Assembly: GCA_022821965.1 (NCBI GenBank)
Contig: JAJECN010000031.1
Span: forward strand, 1-64,000
Source of the DNA: Candidatus Poribacteria bacterium
Lineage (GTDB): Bacteria; Poribacteria; WGA-4E; WGA-3G
Direction of reading: 5' to 3'
Length of the DNA stretch: 64,000 nucleotides
Positions 25,422 to 34,386 of the stretch are shown here, piece after piece. Numbering within the stretch: position 1 is the stretch's first letter; each line of letters starts with the position of its first letter. Position numbers and translations under genes: made by a program. The notes under the pieces are model-generated. The model did no database searches, had not been told where the DNA came from, and was given only the letters and a program-made list of their open reading frames with translations.

Positions 25422-25820
25422 ATAATGAGTATACCACCATTCACAACCAAAGTCAAGTGTTTTTTCTATATCACGCTTTGGTCTAATGCACCAGGGCGGG
25501 CATTCATCCCCCCACTAAAGCACGGGGCTTTCTGCCCGAAAATCTGGTAAAACTGGTGCAAAGTTCTTGGAAAACCAAACATTTTTCTTCCAACCTTTTT
25601 GTTTCTTGTGATCATGCCCTTAAAATTAAAGACACAATACATGCAGACAAAGGGTGCAAAATTTGGAGAAAATATGCAGCCTCAATTACATTAAACATGC
25701 CCGCGCCTATTTCGCTGCGCGGCGCAATCGAACGATTCAAAGACGGAAAGCACTAACTTTACGTTCCTGCCACACGCAGCCCACCTAAAAAGGCAGAAAA
25801 CCTAACCTATCCTCTAAGAA

Positions 25821-26861
25821 CTAAGTACCAATCTCCCCGTCAGTTTGTCTTGTCTTTCGAGCCGCACCCTTAAACACAGTGTAAAGATACCAGAACGCGG
25901 GAACCAACAAGACACCTCCTGCAATCAGCACAATCAACAACGGACGCAACACCGTATCCGGTGCAGCTGTATTTGAAAAGGTTAAGTCTGGCGTGACAAG
26001 ATACGGATACTGCGCCAGTCCCCAACCGAAGACGATGAGTGTAACCTGTATTGGAACGAGGATACGTGCAAGACGAAATTGACGGTTCCAAATCGTCCAG
26101 ATCGCCCACAACGCCACCGCACCCGTCAAAATTTGAAATGGGATTGACCACGCAGCGCTACCGAGTCCACGTCGAATTGTGGGCGCACCTTCAGCCGATA
26201 AGATAAAACTCAATCCCGCCATTGCACCGACACCCACTGCAGCGAGAAGCGCACGTCGCCGAAAATCCTCCCGCAACTCGGTGTCCTCGGTCTCAAGCGT
26301 GAGATACACCGCCGCAAGCAACGCACACAACGTCAAAGTGAAGAACCCGATTGCAAACGGAAACGGCGCGAACCACGTTGAGATAAAATCGGTCTCTACC
26401 TGTCCACTTTCTGCGTCAACGTGAATCGTGCCAGATGCAACAGCTCCCAACGTAATCCCTAACATCACAGGCGTAATAGCACTCGCAATCGCAAACAACC
26501 GACTCCAACGGCGATGTATTATATCCGATTGAACGTCATAAGTCCGAAATACAAACGCCGTACCGCGAAGCACAATACCGATAAGCATCAGCGTCAGCGG
26601 AATATGTAAAGCCGTGCTAATCGCCGCGAAGGCGACAGGAAACGCCACGAAAAGCAGAACGACAATCACAATCAACCAAACGTGATTTGCTTCCCAGATT
26701 GGAGCGATCGCGTGTGCGATAAGCGAGCGTTGCGCTTTCGCACGACGACCCGTCGCGAAGAGGTCCCAAATGCCGCCCCCAAAATCAGCACCACCCGTCA
26801 GCATATAAATAATCAGGGAAATAAGCATCACACATGCAATGCAGAATTCAAGACTTAACAT
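25821..26861 (-). CDS. cydB: Cytochrome bd ubiquinol oxidase subunit II
   Basis: ATG 26859-26861 (MLSLEFCIACVMLISLIIYM) has GGTGAG at a good distance; a longer frame to 26900 is less likely. The protein of about 346 residues has the CydB hallmark GGADFGGGIWDLFA near residues 22-35, then APIWEANHVWLI and FPVAFAAISTALHIPL, all conserved in this subunit. Eight or nine membrane helices are apparent. It partners with CydA, encoded 58 bases upstream, in the quinol oxidase that reduces oxygen to water at the cytoplasmic membrane. Confidence 0.95.
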   Translation of the reverse strand: MLSLEFCIACVMLISLIIYMLTGGADFGGGIWDLFATGRRAKAQRSLIAHAIAPIWEANHVWLIVIVVLLFVAFPVAFAAISTALHIPLTLMLIGIVLRGTAFVFRTYDVQSDIIHRRWSRLFAIASAITPVMLGITLGAVASGTIHVDAESGQVETDFISTWFAPFPFAIGFFTLTLCALLAAVYLTLETEDTELREDFRRRALLAAVGVGAMAGLSFILSAEGAPTIRRGLGSAAWSIPFQILTGAVALWAIWTIWNRQFRLARILVPIQVTLIVFGWGLAQYPYLVTPDLTFSNTAAPDTVLRPLLIVLIAGGVLLVPAFWYLYTVFKGAARKTRQTDGEIGT

Positions 26862-26919
26862 CGGGTTCTCACCACTCTTCCAATCTTCCCTTTTTGCCAC
26901 GATCCCTCAAAACGTAAAT

Positions 26920-28218
26920 CTACAAGTCGGGACTCTGGAAGATTTGACGACGTAATAGGATAACAACAATAATTGAGAGGAAAATGTAAAGCACCGTAAA
27001 ACTGACAAACGGGACGACGAGGTTCGGCATTGAGGTTACCGCCTCAGCAGTACGCATGTAGTTATAGATAATCCACGGTTGCCGTCCGACTTCTGTGACC
27101 GTCCAACCCGCCTCTATCGCGATAAATCCAAGCGGTGCGCAGAACGTGACAAACCGAAGATACCAGCGTTGGTCAGGCAGACGCTTGTGTTTCCACGCGA
27201 GCCAGCCCCCAAGAACACCAGCGATAATCAGCACTATCCCACACGCAACCATAATCTGAAATGCGAAATGCACAATCGCCACAGGTGGACGGTCTTCCCG
27301 CGGTACTGCCTTAAGCCCCATAATCTCAGCGTTGAAGTCAAAATGCGCAAGAAAACTAAGTGCTTTCGGAATCTCAAGCGCATATCGGGTCTCTTCAGCG
27401 TCCTCGTCAGGGATACCGCCGATACGCAACGGTGCGCCGCGCTCCGTCTCCCACTGTGCCTCCATCGCTGCGAGTTTAATAGGTTGGTGTTTCGCGAGTT
27501 TCTTGGCACTAATGTCGCCCGAAATCGGTTGGAGAAGCGCGAACACACCACCAACACTCAAGGCAATAGCGAACGCCCGGCGATGGAAAAGGTTGTTCGG
27601 ATCGCGTCGCAGAAAATAGGCATGGATGCCCGCCACTGCAAACCCGACTGTCAGAAAGGCAGCGATGGTCATGTGAAGTGCTTGGCTAAACGACGAAGGA
27701 TTCAACATCGCCGCAATCGGATCGACATCTGTCACTTCCCCATTGACAATAGAGAACCCAGTAGGCGTGTTCATCCAAGCATTCGCGGTGACAACGAAAA
27801 TACCGGACAAGGTACCGCCGAGCAGCACCATCACACCAGCAAACCAATGTGCATATTGGGGGATACGCTCCCAGCCGTAGAGGTAAAGCCCCAAGAAAAT
27901 CGCCTCAAGGAAGAACGCAAACCCTTCCAATGAAAACGGCATGCCGATGATTGGACCGGCGTAAGCCATGAAATTGGGCCACAACAAACCGAGTTCAAAA
28001 GACAAGACAGTGCCAGAAACTGCCCCAACAGCGAACATAATCGCAGTCCCTTTTGCCCACCGCTTCGCAAGCGTCAGGTAAATCTCCTCTCGCGTTTTGA
28101 GCCATAGCCCCTCTGCGATTACCATCAGCAGCGGCATCGCTATACCGATCACCGCAAAAATAATGTGAAATGCAAGTGACATTGCCATCTGTGCGCGTGC
28201 TGCCAACAAATCCGACAT
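26920..28218 (-). CDS. cydA: Cytochrome bd ubiquinol oxidase subunit I
   Basis: The start ATG 28216-28218 (MSDLLAARAQMAMSLAFHIIFA) follows a strong GGAGG site. The 432-residue protein carries the heme-ligand His in AFHIIFA, EGFAFFLEAIFLGLYLYGW, and the GRQPW motif near the C-terminus. It is shorter than the E. coli protein, so the quinol-binding loop is probably the short type seen in cyanide-insensitive oxidases. It lies in an operon with cydB. No cydX-like frame was identified. Confidence 0.95.
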   Translation of the reverse strand: MSDLLAARAQMAMSLAFHIIFAVIGIAMPLLMVIAEGLWLKTREEIYLTLAKRWAKGTAIMFAVGAVSGTVLSFELGLLWPNFMAYAGPIIGMPFSLEGFAFFLEAIFLGLYLYGWERIPQYAHWFAGVMVLLGGTLSGIFVVTANAWMNTPTGFSIVNGEVTDVDPIAAMLNPSSFSQALHMTIAAFLTVGFAVAGIHAYFLRRDPNNLFHRRAFAIALSVGGVFALLQPISGDISAKKLAKHQPIKLAAMEAQWETERGAPLRIGGIPDEDAEETRYALEIPKALSFLAHFDFNAEIMGLKAVPREDRPPVAIVHFAFQIMVACGIVLIIAGVLGGWLAWKHKRLPDQRWYLRFVTFCAPLGFIAIEAGWTVTEVGRQPWIIYNYMRTAEAVTSMPNLVVPFVSFTVLYIFLSIIVVILLRRQIFQSPDL

Positions 28219-28299
28219 GAGAGTAACCTCCTTCATGCACCAGCTGCACATCAGTGAGCGTCACAGGCACCCACCCTATTTGCTAACGATCAAGACGCA

Positions 28300-29124
28300 T
28301 CACGCAACCCAAGGTTCAAGACCAAGGAGTTTCTTTCCTAAAGGGGTCAATTCCGCCGTTTCACCGTGGTAATGTTCCTTTTCTCTCGCCTCTCTTCCGA
28401 GACCAGTTAACCGTTCGCGCCATCCTTTAACACGATTTTCGTTTGTATCCTTACCGTCATTTGGTGCTGGTGACATCGTGATGTATTGCGCCATCCGAGG
28501 ACGCTCGGCAGAGTTCGGACTACTACCGTGCGGCAACGCACTATGCCAGATAACCAGATCCCCCGCTTTCCCAGCAACCGGCACCGCCTCGGCTTGGTAG
28601 TCTCGCACAACTTCCCGCGGGTTCGCATCATCAGGTAAGTCCCCCAACCATTTTTCCAACTTCCGATGGAAGCCCGGAATACAGGTGAACGCGCCCTGAT
28701 TACCCGGCGTATCCGCCAGATACAAAACACCTTGTACCTTCAAACGCACCGGCATATCATCCAACGACATATCCCAATGCAAATAAGGACCCGTGAACTT
28801 CCAGTCCGGACGTTCAGGCGGATTCATGCTCGCACGATCAAAACTAACCCAAAGTTTCTCGTTCTCCCAAATCTCTGAAAACGCCTGATGGATGCGAGGG
28901 TATTGGCGGTTGTTCCACAACGCTTGATGCTGATAAATCTCCACCATGATGCTCTTGCGCGGTGGCTCAGGATACCAACTATCTGGATTGTCGCGATCCA
29001 TTTCAAGAAAATCCCAGACGGCTTGTTCCGCGGCTCGGCAATTCTCAGGTGGCACCGCTTCTGGTACAACAACATAGCCGTTCTCTTCCCAAAATTCTAA
29101 GGCTTCTGCGTTAAAAACTGGCAT
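28300..29124 (-). CDS. Phytanoyl-CoA dioxygenase family protein A
   Basis: The 274-residue protein has the PhyH layout: FWEENGYVVVPEAVPPENC at the N-terminus, the iron-binding H-x-D in GPYLHWDMSLDD, the distal His in ALPHGSSPN, and Arg in SAERPRMAQYIT for 2-oxoglutarate. It should be a cytoplasmic Fe(II)/2-oxoglutarate oxygenase hydroxylating a small molecule; the substrate is unknown. AAGGAG precedes the ATG. It stands upstream of cydAB on the same strand, 81 bases away, with no functional link implied. Confidence 0.88.
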   Translation of the reverse strand: MPVFNAEALEFWEENGYVVVPEAVPPENCRAAEQAVWDFLEMDRDNPDSWYPEPPRKSIMVEIYQHQALWNNRQYPRIHQAFSEIWENEKLWVSFDRASMNPPERPDWKFTGPYLHWDMSLDDMPVRLKVQGVLYLADTPGNQGAFTCIPGFHRKLEKWLGDLPDDANPREVVRDYQAEAVPVAGKAGDLVIWHSALPHGSSPNSAERPRMAQYITMSPAPNDGKDTNENRVKGWRERLTGLGREAREKEHYHGETAELTPLGKKLLGLEPWVA

Positions 29125-29311
29125 AATTTTCTCCTTATCAATCTATTCAGTTTAGAACTGTTCTATGAACAGAAAAACATTTTGATTGCCTGAAGATCAA
29201 TGTATTTTTAAGAATACCACAAAATGTTAAGAGAATTCAAATTTTTAGACCATAGTAAACCCCCTGGACGTTGCAATATGAAGTAAACATTGCTGCGTAT
29301 GAAAAAGCAAC

Positions 29312-29340
29312 TTGATTGCCTTGAACATTGATGTTATACT
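29312..29340 (+). promoter_or_regulatory. Promoter for the Rpn-family gene
   Basis: TTGATT (29312-29317) and TATACT (29335-29340) are 17 bases apart. The ATG follows 48 bases later. Confidence 0.55.
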
Positions 29341-29387
29341 ATTCTTCAAATCTTATCCTCATCCTTGGATTGAAAATTTAGGTGCTT

Positions 29388-30443
29388 ATGTCAAAAGCCT
29401 CAAAACCGTCTGAACCTTCTGATATCCGGATAGTACACTTCTCTGACCGGAGTATCAGACGATTGCTCCAAGACCCAGAATTTGTGCGTGGGTTAGTCGC
29501 AATCATCGCGCCGGAACTGTTACCCTTGCTCGATTTCAGTAGAAGTGCACAGCAGAACCGGAGTTTTATCTCTGATGCCTTACGAGAGCGGGAGTCGGAT
29601 GTGCTACTGCGGGTGCCGTTCCAGGGCACACCTGATAGCGAGGAACTCCTGATCTATATTCTCATTGAGCATCAATCGACGGTGGATCCAACGATGGGCT
29701 TTCGGTTGTTGTCTTATATGATGGAGATATGGCAAGAGCAGTGGCGGATGTTGCAGGCTGGGACTGCGGAGAGGCAGCATTTGGATCCGATCCTACCGAT
29801 AGTCTTTTACACAGGGGATGGGCGGTGGACTTCTCCGTTGTCCTTGACAACCCTAATGGAGGTTCCTGAAGTGCTTGCGCGGTTCGTGCCGACCTTTGAC
29901 ACGCTATTTTTAGGGGTAAAAGGGGTGGATCAAGAGGTGTTGACGAAGCCGGGGCATCCATTCGGATGGTTGTTAAGTGTTCTTCAGAAGGAGGATGCGG
30001 GGAAGTCTGAGATAAGTGAGGCGTTAGTAGCGGCGGTATCGGCGTTAAGTCAGTTGGATGAGGCGCAGGGGTCGCAAGTTCGTCAGGCACTTCTCTATTT
30101 TGTCCAATTGATTTTGCATCGTCGGTCGGCTGACGAGCAGGAAGATTTAATCGAGTTGATCAAACAGTATAGTCGCGATGAAAGTGAGGTGGCAATCATG
30201 GCACAGACAGGAGCTGAGTTCCTAATAGAACAAGGACGTGAACAAGGTATACAACAAGGGGCACGCCAAAATAATATCGAAAATACTATCGCTATTCTCA
30301 GCGCGCGTTTTCCAAACGAGGACGTTAACACTTTAAAGTCTACGCTCGAAGCAATTGACGATCTTAACCGCTTAAAGCAGTTAACTCTAAACGCGTCCTT
30401 AGCAAATAGTTTTCATCAATTCCAACAACAGTTAGAGGGATAG
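29388..30443 (+). CDS. Rpn-family recombination-promoting nuclease / PD-(D/E)XK transposase-like protein
   Basis: The protein of about 351 residues matches the Rpn/YhgA-like group. It has an N-terminal segment FSDRSIRRLLQDPEFVRGL, then the nuclease core LRERESDVLLRVPF...ELLIYILIEHQS (Asp in SDVLL and E-x-Q in EHQS are the expected catalytic positions), then LLSYMMEIWQEQ. The C-terminal part has the EQGREQGIQQGAR coil typical of these proteins. E. coli Rpn proteins promote recA-independent recombination. ATG 29388 is preferred; GTG 29382 is an alternative. No transposon ends were found around it. Confidence 0.82.
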   Translation: MSKASKPSEPSDIRIVHFSDRSIRRLLQDPEFVRGLVAIIAPELLPLLDFSRSAQQNRSFISDALRERESDVLLRVPFQGTPDSEELLIYILIEHQSTVDPTMGFRLLSYMMEIWQEQWRMLQAGTAERQHLDPILPIVFYTGDGRWTSPLSLTTLMEVPEVLARFVPTFDTLFLGVKGVDQEVLTKPGHPFGWLLSVLQKEDAGKSEISEALVAAVSALSQLDEAQGSQVRQALLYFVQLILHRRSADEQEDLIELIKQYSRDESEVAIMAQTGAEFLIEQGREQGIQQGARQNNIENTIAILSARFPNEDVNTLKSTLEAIDDLNRLKQLTLNASLANSFHQFQQQLEG

Positions 30444-30693
30444 CATACCACTATACTTCTTAGGTCGCCTATCAATCACTTCATGCCCAGCTGACACCAC
30501 TTTAGCATCAATTTGCGTTAGCCATCAAGTCAATTTTGGCATTTTTCCAGCACCCTTCAATTTTCAGTTTCCTGAGTGCAGTAATTGAGTGCTTCTGCAA
30601 AATTTTCTTGCAATTGACTTAACCTTGTGCTAAAGTACGGATACTTCAACCGACGAAATTTAGCGAACATTAAGACGAAGGAGAGACATCACA

Positions 30694-31647
30694 ATGCTCA
30701 AAGCAGGATTTATCGGTGCAGGAGGACGCAGTCAAGGCGCACACTATCCGAGCGTAAATCGTTTGGAAGATGATGTCGAAATGCTCGGTGCCTGTGAACT
30801 GGATGAGGAGAAACTCGCACAAGTTGCCCAGAAATATGAGTTCCCCAACACCTTCACAGACCACCGGAAGATGCTCGACACACTGGACTTAGATGTCGTC
30901 TATTGTGTCATGAACGAGAAGTGGATTTTGCAACCCGCCTTGGATTGCCTCAACGCTGGCAAGCATCTATTTATTGAGAAACCTCCAGGTGCCAACAGCG
31001 ACGAAACACAACAATTACTTGAGGCAGCGGTGGCAAACGATGTCTACTGCATGGTAGGGTTTCAGCGCAGATATGCTGCTGTTACGCGCGAAGCCATGCG
31101 CCGTGTCGCAGAGAAGGGACCCGTTACATTAGCCGTTACCACCTTTAACAAACAGATGTTAGGCGGGAATCGCGAATTTACGACAACCCTTTGGAACGAT
31201 GTTTGCCATGTTGTTGATCTACTCCGCTATATGGCAGGTGGTGAACCCGTGGAAGTCACAGCGCATCGCGACACTTTTGGGGCAGAACAACGCAACTTTT
31301 ACACCGCCTTTGTCCGCTTTGATAACAACGTCACAGGCGTTCTTTTTGGGAGCCGCGCATCGGGTGGACGTGTCCTACGCTCCGAATTGCACGGGGTCGG
31401 CATCGGCTGCTATATGAAAATTCCGGAAGAAATCGAAATTCATGAAGATAACAATAGAAGCACTATGGGAGGTTGGGAAGTTGATGGCGTAGACCAACGC
31501 GACAGCCCCAGTTATGAGGGCGTACTAACGATGCACCGCCACTTCGCCGACTGCGTCCGCAACCGAGAAGTCCCGCTCACAGACCTCCGTGATGTTATTC
31601 ACTCCATCCATCTGGTCGATCAGATAGAAGGTCCTTTACCGGATTAA
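30694..31647 (+). CDS. Gfo/Idh/MocA-family NAD(P)-dependent oxidoreductase
   Basis: A Rossmann domain starts at once (FIGAGGRSQGAHYPS), then the EKPPG motif near residue 93 (HLFIEKPPG), typical of this sugar and inositol dehydrogenase family. FQRRYAAVTREAM holds residues of the second domain. The 317 residues are a little short for the family. GGAGAG lies upstream of the ATG. It is followed after 46 bases by a PhyH-like gene on the same strand, so both may serve one catabolic route. Confidence 0.87.
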   Translation: MLKAGFIGAGGRSQGAHYPSVNRLEDDVEMLGACELDEEKLAQVAQKYEFPNTFTDHRKMLDTLDLDVVYCVMNEKWILQPALDCLNAGKHLFIEKPPGANSDETQQLLEAAVANDVYCMVGFQRRYAAVTREAMRRVAEKGPVTLAVTTFNKQMLGGNREFTTTLWNDVCHVVDLLRYMAGGEPVEVTAHRDTFGAEQRNFYTAFVRFDNNVTGVLFGSRASGGRVLRSELHGVGIGCYMKIPEEIEIHEDNNRSTMGGWEVDGVDQRDSPSYEGVLTMHRHFADCVRNREVPLTDLRDVIHSIHLVDQIEGPLPD

Positions 31648-31693
31648 CCCATTCCGGTATGTGGACAAACATCAGAAATTGGAGAATTACCCC

Positions 31694-32557
31694 ATGCTTG
31701 ATGAACGACATCTACAACATCAGATTACTGACGAACAGCACCAAAAACTGAACGAGGACGGATATTTCATTGTTGAAAACGCGCTCCCATTAAATCTCGT
31801 TGAACGTCTTGAAACACGAGTAGACCGCATCTACCAAGACCATCTCGACGCAGGTTATGATCCCCATACCAAAAATCAGATGACCGAGCACAGCAACTTT
31901 TTCTACCCGAACTTCCTCGGCACTGATCAAATTTTCGTGAATATCCTGGACTGGCATAAAACATTCCCGAAGGTCTGGGGCATTCTCGGATGGAACATCT
32001 ATTCCTACCACAGCCATTTCATCATCACACCCCCTCGTCCTGACGAGGTTCGTGGCAAACCTACCCCGCTCGGATGGCATCAGGACAGCGGACGTGTTAA
32101 CATGGAAATCGAAAGTTCACCACGACCCCGTCTCTCAATAAAAGTCGTCTATTGGCTCTCCGATTGCTCCGAAACGGGACGCGGGAATTTCTATGTCGTT
32201 CCCGGAAGCCATCTTTGGGACAAACTTGAGAAACCGGAAGACGGTTCGTTCCCCGAAGGCGCAACGCCAGTCTGCTGTAAGCCCGGTGATGCCGTTTTCT
32301 TTGACCGACGTATATGGCACGCCCGCAGCGAAAACGATTCGGACATCACTCGCAAGGGACTCTTCTACGGATACGGCTACCGATGGCTACGGAGCAAAGA
32401 CAATATGACGATTCCACAAGAGATGTTTGAACGAAATGACCCGATTCGCCAGCAGCTGCTCGGTGGTGGAACCAATGCAAACGGGCACTTTTCACCCAAG
32501 GACGTAGACGTTCCATTGAAGGTTTGGCTTGAGGAGAAGGGAGTTATCTCAAATTAG
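31694..32557 (+). CDS. Phytanoyl-CoA dioxygenase family protein B
   Basis: ATG 31694 is chosen because GGAG lies 9 bases upstream; a GTG at 31661 has no such site. The protein of about 287 residues reads DGYFIVENALPLNLVERLE, then the H-x-D of PLGWHQDSGRVNME, and the distal His in FFDRRIWHARSEND, with RKGLFYGYGYRW near the end. It should be an Fe(II)/2-oxoglutarate oxygenase. The substrate is unknown. It lies in a probable operon with the preceding oxidoreductase. Confidence 0.87.
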   Translation: MLDERHLQHQITDEQHQKLNEDGYFIVENALPLNLVERLETRVDRIYQDHLDAGYDPHTKNQMTEHSNFFYPNFLGTDQIFVNILDWHKTFPKVWGILGWNIYSYHSHFIITPPRPDEVRGKPTPLGWHQDSGRVNMEIESSPRPRLSIKVVYWLSDCSETGRGNFYVVPGSHLWDKLEKPEDGSFPEGATPVCCKPGDAVFFDRRIWHARSENDSDITRKGLFYGYGYRWLRSKDNMTIPQEMFERNDPIRQQLLGGGTNANGHFSPKDVDVPLKVWLEEKGVISN

Positions 32558-32607
32558 CAGATCTTCAACAGATGGACAAAATCGTGTGTTGTTGAACGCA
32601 AACTCAC

Positions 32608-32636
32608 TTGACAGAAAGAAAAAAATAGCGTATAAT
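32608..32636 (+). promoter_or_regulatory. Consensus promoter for the selenoprotein peroxiredoxin
   Basis: TTGACA (32608-32613) and TATAAT (32631-32636) are perfect and 17 bases apart. GGAGG precedes the ATG at 32672. Confidence 0.85.
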
Positions 32637-32671
32637 TTCAGTAACAACATATTTAACGGAGGCATGACGCG

Positions 32672-33682
32672 ATGTTTCAAACATGGCTTAATGCGAGCGT
32701 TTGGGCTGTTATCCTCATAACAGCTATCTTGATTCCAACAGCTTCAGGGGAGAAAGCAGTGACAACGCCAGACACGCTAAAAGTGGGCATGATCGCCCCC
32801 GATTTCACATTGAAAGATGAAGAAGGCGTTGAGCGGAGCCTCAGCGACTATTTAGGCAAAAAGAATATCGTCCTCGCCTTTTATCCAAAAGATTTTACAG
32901 GCGGCTGAACAGCTGAACTTTGCTCGCTCCGGGATAATTTGAGCGAGATAGAAGCAACCGACAGTGTCCTTTTCGGGGTCAGTGTTGACGATGTTGACTC
33001 ACATAAGCGGTTTAGAGAAGAAGAGAAATTTGGATTTTCACTCTTAGCCGACACCGAATTTGAGGTGAGTAATCAATATAGTGGTATCATTGAAAATTTC
33101 AACGCCTCAAAACGGACAACCTTTATCATTGATAAAGCAGGATACATCCGTGCCATTGATAGGGAAGTCAACGTTAAAACGCACGGTGAAGATGTCGCCG
33201 CACTGCTTAAGGAAGTCCTACCCAAGGTAGAAGTTGGACAATCCGCACCAGATTTCATCGCGACCGATGGAACTGGTAAAACGCACCAACTGAGTGAATT
33301 ACATCAGAAGAAAAATGTCGTATTAGCGTTCTATCCACGCGATTTCGGGCGTGGCTGAACGGCTCAAGTTTGCTCGCTCCGTGATGAGTCGAGTAGTTTT
33401 GAAAAATACGATGCACAGGTCTTTGGGATTACGTCAAACGACGCAGACTCACATCAGAAATTTTCGGCAGAAAATCAACTGAACTTTCCGCTCTTGGTGG
33501 ATACGGGACGCAACCTCTCGCTCCTCTACGGCGCAACGAATGCACCAGACGGCAAGATTCAGCGATTAGCCGTTGTTATTGACAAAACTGGGAAAATCTT
33601 GGAAATCGACAAAAACGTCAACGCCAGCACACACGGAGCGGACTTAGTCAATTTCTTCAAAACTTTGGAAACGTCAAATTAA
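32672..33682 (+). CDS. Exported tandem-domain peroxiredoxin with two selenocysteine (UGA) codons
   Basis: Three open segments in one frame, separated only by UGA at 32906-32908 and 33356-33358, join into one 336-residue protein. Residues 1-26 look like a signal peptide. Two AhpC/TSA (PrxQ/BCP-like) domains follow, each with PDF, then AFYP[KR]DF, then x-G-UGA-T-A-x-x-C-S-L-R-D. Relatives have Cys at this spot (PGCT), so the UGA codons at residues 79 and 229 fall exactly on the two peroxidatic cysteines, with resolving Cys at 84 and 234. Each UGA has a hairpin 15 bases after it. The protein should reduce peroxides outside the cytoplasm. UGA is a stop elsewhere here (tnpB 1). selA, selB and the Sec tRNA are not in the window. 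Confidence 0.88.
32923..32947 (+). promoter_or_regulatory. Candidate bacterial SECIS hairpin 1
   Basis: CTCGCTC (32923-32929) pairs perfectly with GAGCGAG (32941-32947) around an 11-base loop beginning CGGG. It starts 15 bases after the first in-frame UGA, the usual bacterial SECIS distance. Confidence 0.6.
33373..33393 (+). promoter_or_regulatory. Candidate bacterial SECIS hairpin 2
   Basis: CTCGCTC (33373-33379) pairs with GAG and CGAG (33386-33393) leaving one bulged U at 33389, around the loop CGTGAT. It starts 15 bases after the second in-frame UGA. A bulged U and a G/U-containing loop are features read by SelB in known bacterial SECIS elements, though there the bulge is on the other arm. 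Confidence 0.6.
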
Positions 33683-33685
33683 TTG

Positions 33686-34300
33686 ATGGCGCGTAGCAAT
33701 TCATTGACAATCCCGGCATGCATCGCATGGGGCACCTCTGTTTTATTCAGTCCATTTTTGGTGCCAATTGTAACAGCTGCCGGTGTCGTCCAAAAACATG
33801 CGGACCCTCAAAACGCACTCCGTTGGTTAGTAATTGTCGTCCTATTTGTTACCGTGCTGCCTGTTTTGTCAATAGCAGTGATGGTCCGGTGCGCTAAAGT
33901 AAGCGACTTTCATCTGCAGAATAGGGAAGAACGACTTCTACCTTTATGCTGTACACTTATCAGCATGATTGCAGGTACCCTTTTACTCCATCAGCTGGGT
34001 GCAGCACGCGAAATCGTCTGGGCGGGAGTCGCATACATTACAAATAGCGTTATCTTCTCCGCAATTACCCCGATGTGGAAAATCAGCTTTCACAGCAGCG
34101 TCGCCACTGGATGCATTACTGTTCTCGTCATGCTTGTTAACCCACAATTCGGCTGGCTATTTCTGCTGATTCCCCTGATCTCTTGGGCGCGGATCTACCG
34201 AAAACGGCACACGCTTCTCCAAACCGTTGTCGGTGCTGTGCTTGCTGTTGGCAACACGGTACTTGTTTTGCATACCGCAAAACTCGGAAGCCAAAGTTGA
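33686..34300 (+). CDS. PAP2-like membrane phosphatase family protein
   Basis: The protein of about 204 residues has five or six membrane helices. It contains the segments NREERLLPLC, KISFHSSVATG (resembling the PAP2 S-x-H motif) and a C-terminal R-x3-QTVVGAVLAVG, resembling the third motif with His replaced. This points to the phosphatidic-acid-phosphatase superfamily, but the exact catalytic set is incomplete, so activity is uncertain. The ATG lies 3 bases after the peroxiredoxin stop, so translation is probably coupled. Confidence 0.6.
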   Translation: MARSNSLTIPACIAWGTSVLFSPFLVPIVTAAGVVQKHADPQNALRWLVIVVLFVTVLPVLSIAVMVRCAKVSDFHLQNREERLLPLCCTLISMIAGTLLLHQLGAAREIVWAGVAYITNSVIFSAITPMWKISFHSSVATGCITVLVMLVNPQFGWLFLLIPLISWARIYRKRHTLLQTVVGAVLAVGNTVLVLHTAKLGSQS

Positions 34301-34386
34301 AGTCCATCTTCACCGCAGAAACAATTCGGAGGGTCCTTCAATACCTCATAAATCCAACAAAATTGGATCTGTGCTTCAGTCTAAAG

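Larger units (their letters stand above)
24120..25540 (-). mobile_element. IS200/IS605-type element 2 carrying only tnpB
   Basis: Hairpins flank the gene. One is at 24126-24146 (CTCCC...GGGAG around AGCTAAAGCAA), beyond the tnpB stop. The other is near 25508-25527 (CCCC...GGGG around ACTAAAGCAC), followed by GCTTTCTGCCCG. The shared CTAAAGCA core matches element 1. No tnpA is present. The TnpB sequence is distant from that of element 1, so the two are separate arrivals. 25551-25820 holds no recognisable gene. Confidence 0.75.

Noticed and set aside
11238-25540. tnpA transposase for the two elements
   Set aside because: No short Y1-type transposase frame (HUH motif) was found near either tnpB.
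27079-27933. Plus-strand frame of 284 codons across cydA
   Set aside because: It is the complement of a conserved cytochrome bd gene and has a low-complexity basic product.
32909-32938. Peroxiredoxin as a broken gene or sequencing error
   Set aside because: Both interruptions are UGA at the reactive Cys site with the frame kept, which is too specific for chance damage.
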